Shown here: positions 5,963 to 6,035 of the stretch, in pieces
Layout of the letters: each line of letters starts with the position of its first letter
How positions within the stretch are numbered: position 1 is the first letter of the stretch
NCBI GenBank assembly: GCA_023511325.1
Contig: JAIMBU010000202.1
Span: 1 to 6,035, forward strand
Length of the DNA stretch: 6,035 nt
Reading direction: 5' to 3'
Source of the DNA: Gorillibacterium sp.
GTDB lineage: Bacteria; Bacillota; Bacilli; Paenibacillales; NBRC-103111
Notes under the pieces: model-generated
The model's database searches: none
The model's input: only the letters and a program-made list of their open reading frames with translations
Told to the model about the DNA's origin: nothing
Program-made: the position numbers and the translations under genes

Positions 5963-6035
5963 TTATGCAAGGACAAGTGGTAAAAATATGTCATCAACAA
6001 TCCCGCTGATGGTTTCGTCAGATACCGGTTCGAGC
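5963..6035 (-). CDS. Possible 3' end of an unidentified gene, cut by right edge
   Basis: A minus-strand frame is open from the right edge to a TAA at 5963-5965, about 23 codons, reading LEPVSDETISGIVDDI then FLPLVLA. The residue mix looks protein-like. It ends 49 nt before the DUF1569 start and would be the gene upstream of it in the same direction. A frame this short can stay open by chance, and I recognise no family. The plus strand is also open here, from an ATG at 5988. Confidence 0.2.
   Translation of the reverse strand, partial: LEPVSDETISGIVDDIFLPLVLA

Overview
The window looks like chromosomal DNA from a Gram-positive, low-to-mid GC Bacillota, most likely a Paenibacillus/Bacillus-type organism. 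The evidence is the strong AAGGAGG-type ribosome binding sites, a TTG start, tightly overlapping genes, and gene families (YtrA-type GntR regulator, ABC-2 exporters, class 3 lipase, DUF1569) common in that group. The genus is an inference from style, not a match.

From position 4256 down to 1, on the minus strand, lies a compact five-gene operon: a short GntR/YtrA-type repressor (3882-4256), a short ABC ATPase starting at TTG (3196-3879), a six-helix ABC-2 permease (2444-3199), a second, longer ABC ATPase (1498-2385) and a double-length permease that runs off the left edge (1-1505). Neighbouring genes are 2 nt apart, overlap by 4 nt (ATGA), are 58 nt apart, and overlap by 8 nt (ATGAATAA). The set reads as two ATPase/permease pairs under one regulator. 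The general plan resembles the GntR-led ytr and yhc ABC operons of Bacillus subtilis, which are linked to cell-envelope stress and export; the substrate here cannot be read from the sequence. A promoter and an imperfect inverted repeat overlapping its -35 lie just upstream of the regulator, consistent with autorepression.

The 301-nt divergent intergenic region (4257-4557) holds that promoter/operator, a strong intrinsic-terminator-like hairpin (4441-4488) with no obvious gene to terminate, and a plausible sigma-A promoter for the rightward gene. That gene (4558-5370) is a class 3 (alpha/beta-hydrolase) lipase with a complete catalytic triad and no signal peptide.

Convergent to the lipase, on the minus strand, is a DUF1569/DinB-fold protein (5464-5913) with a likely three-histidine metal site. 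The last bases may contain the 3' end of another minus-strand gene, but only about 23 codons are visible. Nothing here is a mobile element, CRISPR array or RNA gene. No clearly new system is visible; the most unusual points are the two-pair ABC architecture with a double-size permease, the non-canonical motifs of the first ATPase, and the orphan hairpin between divergent genes.
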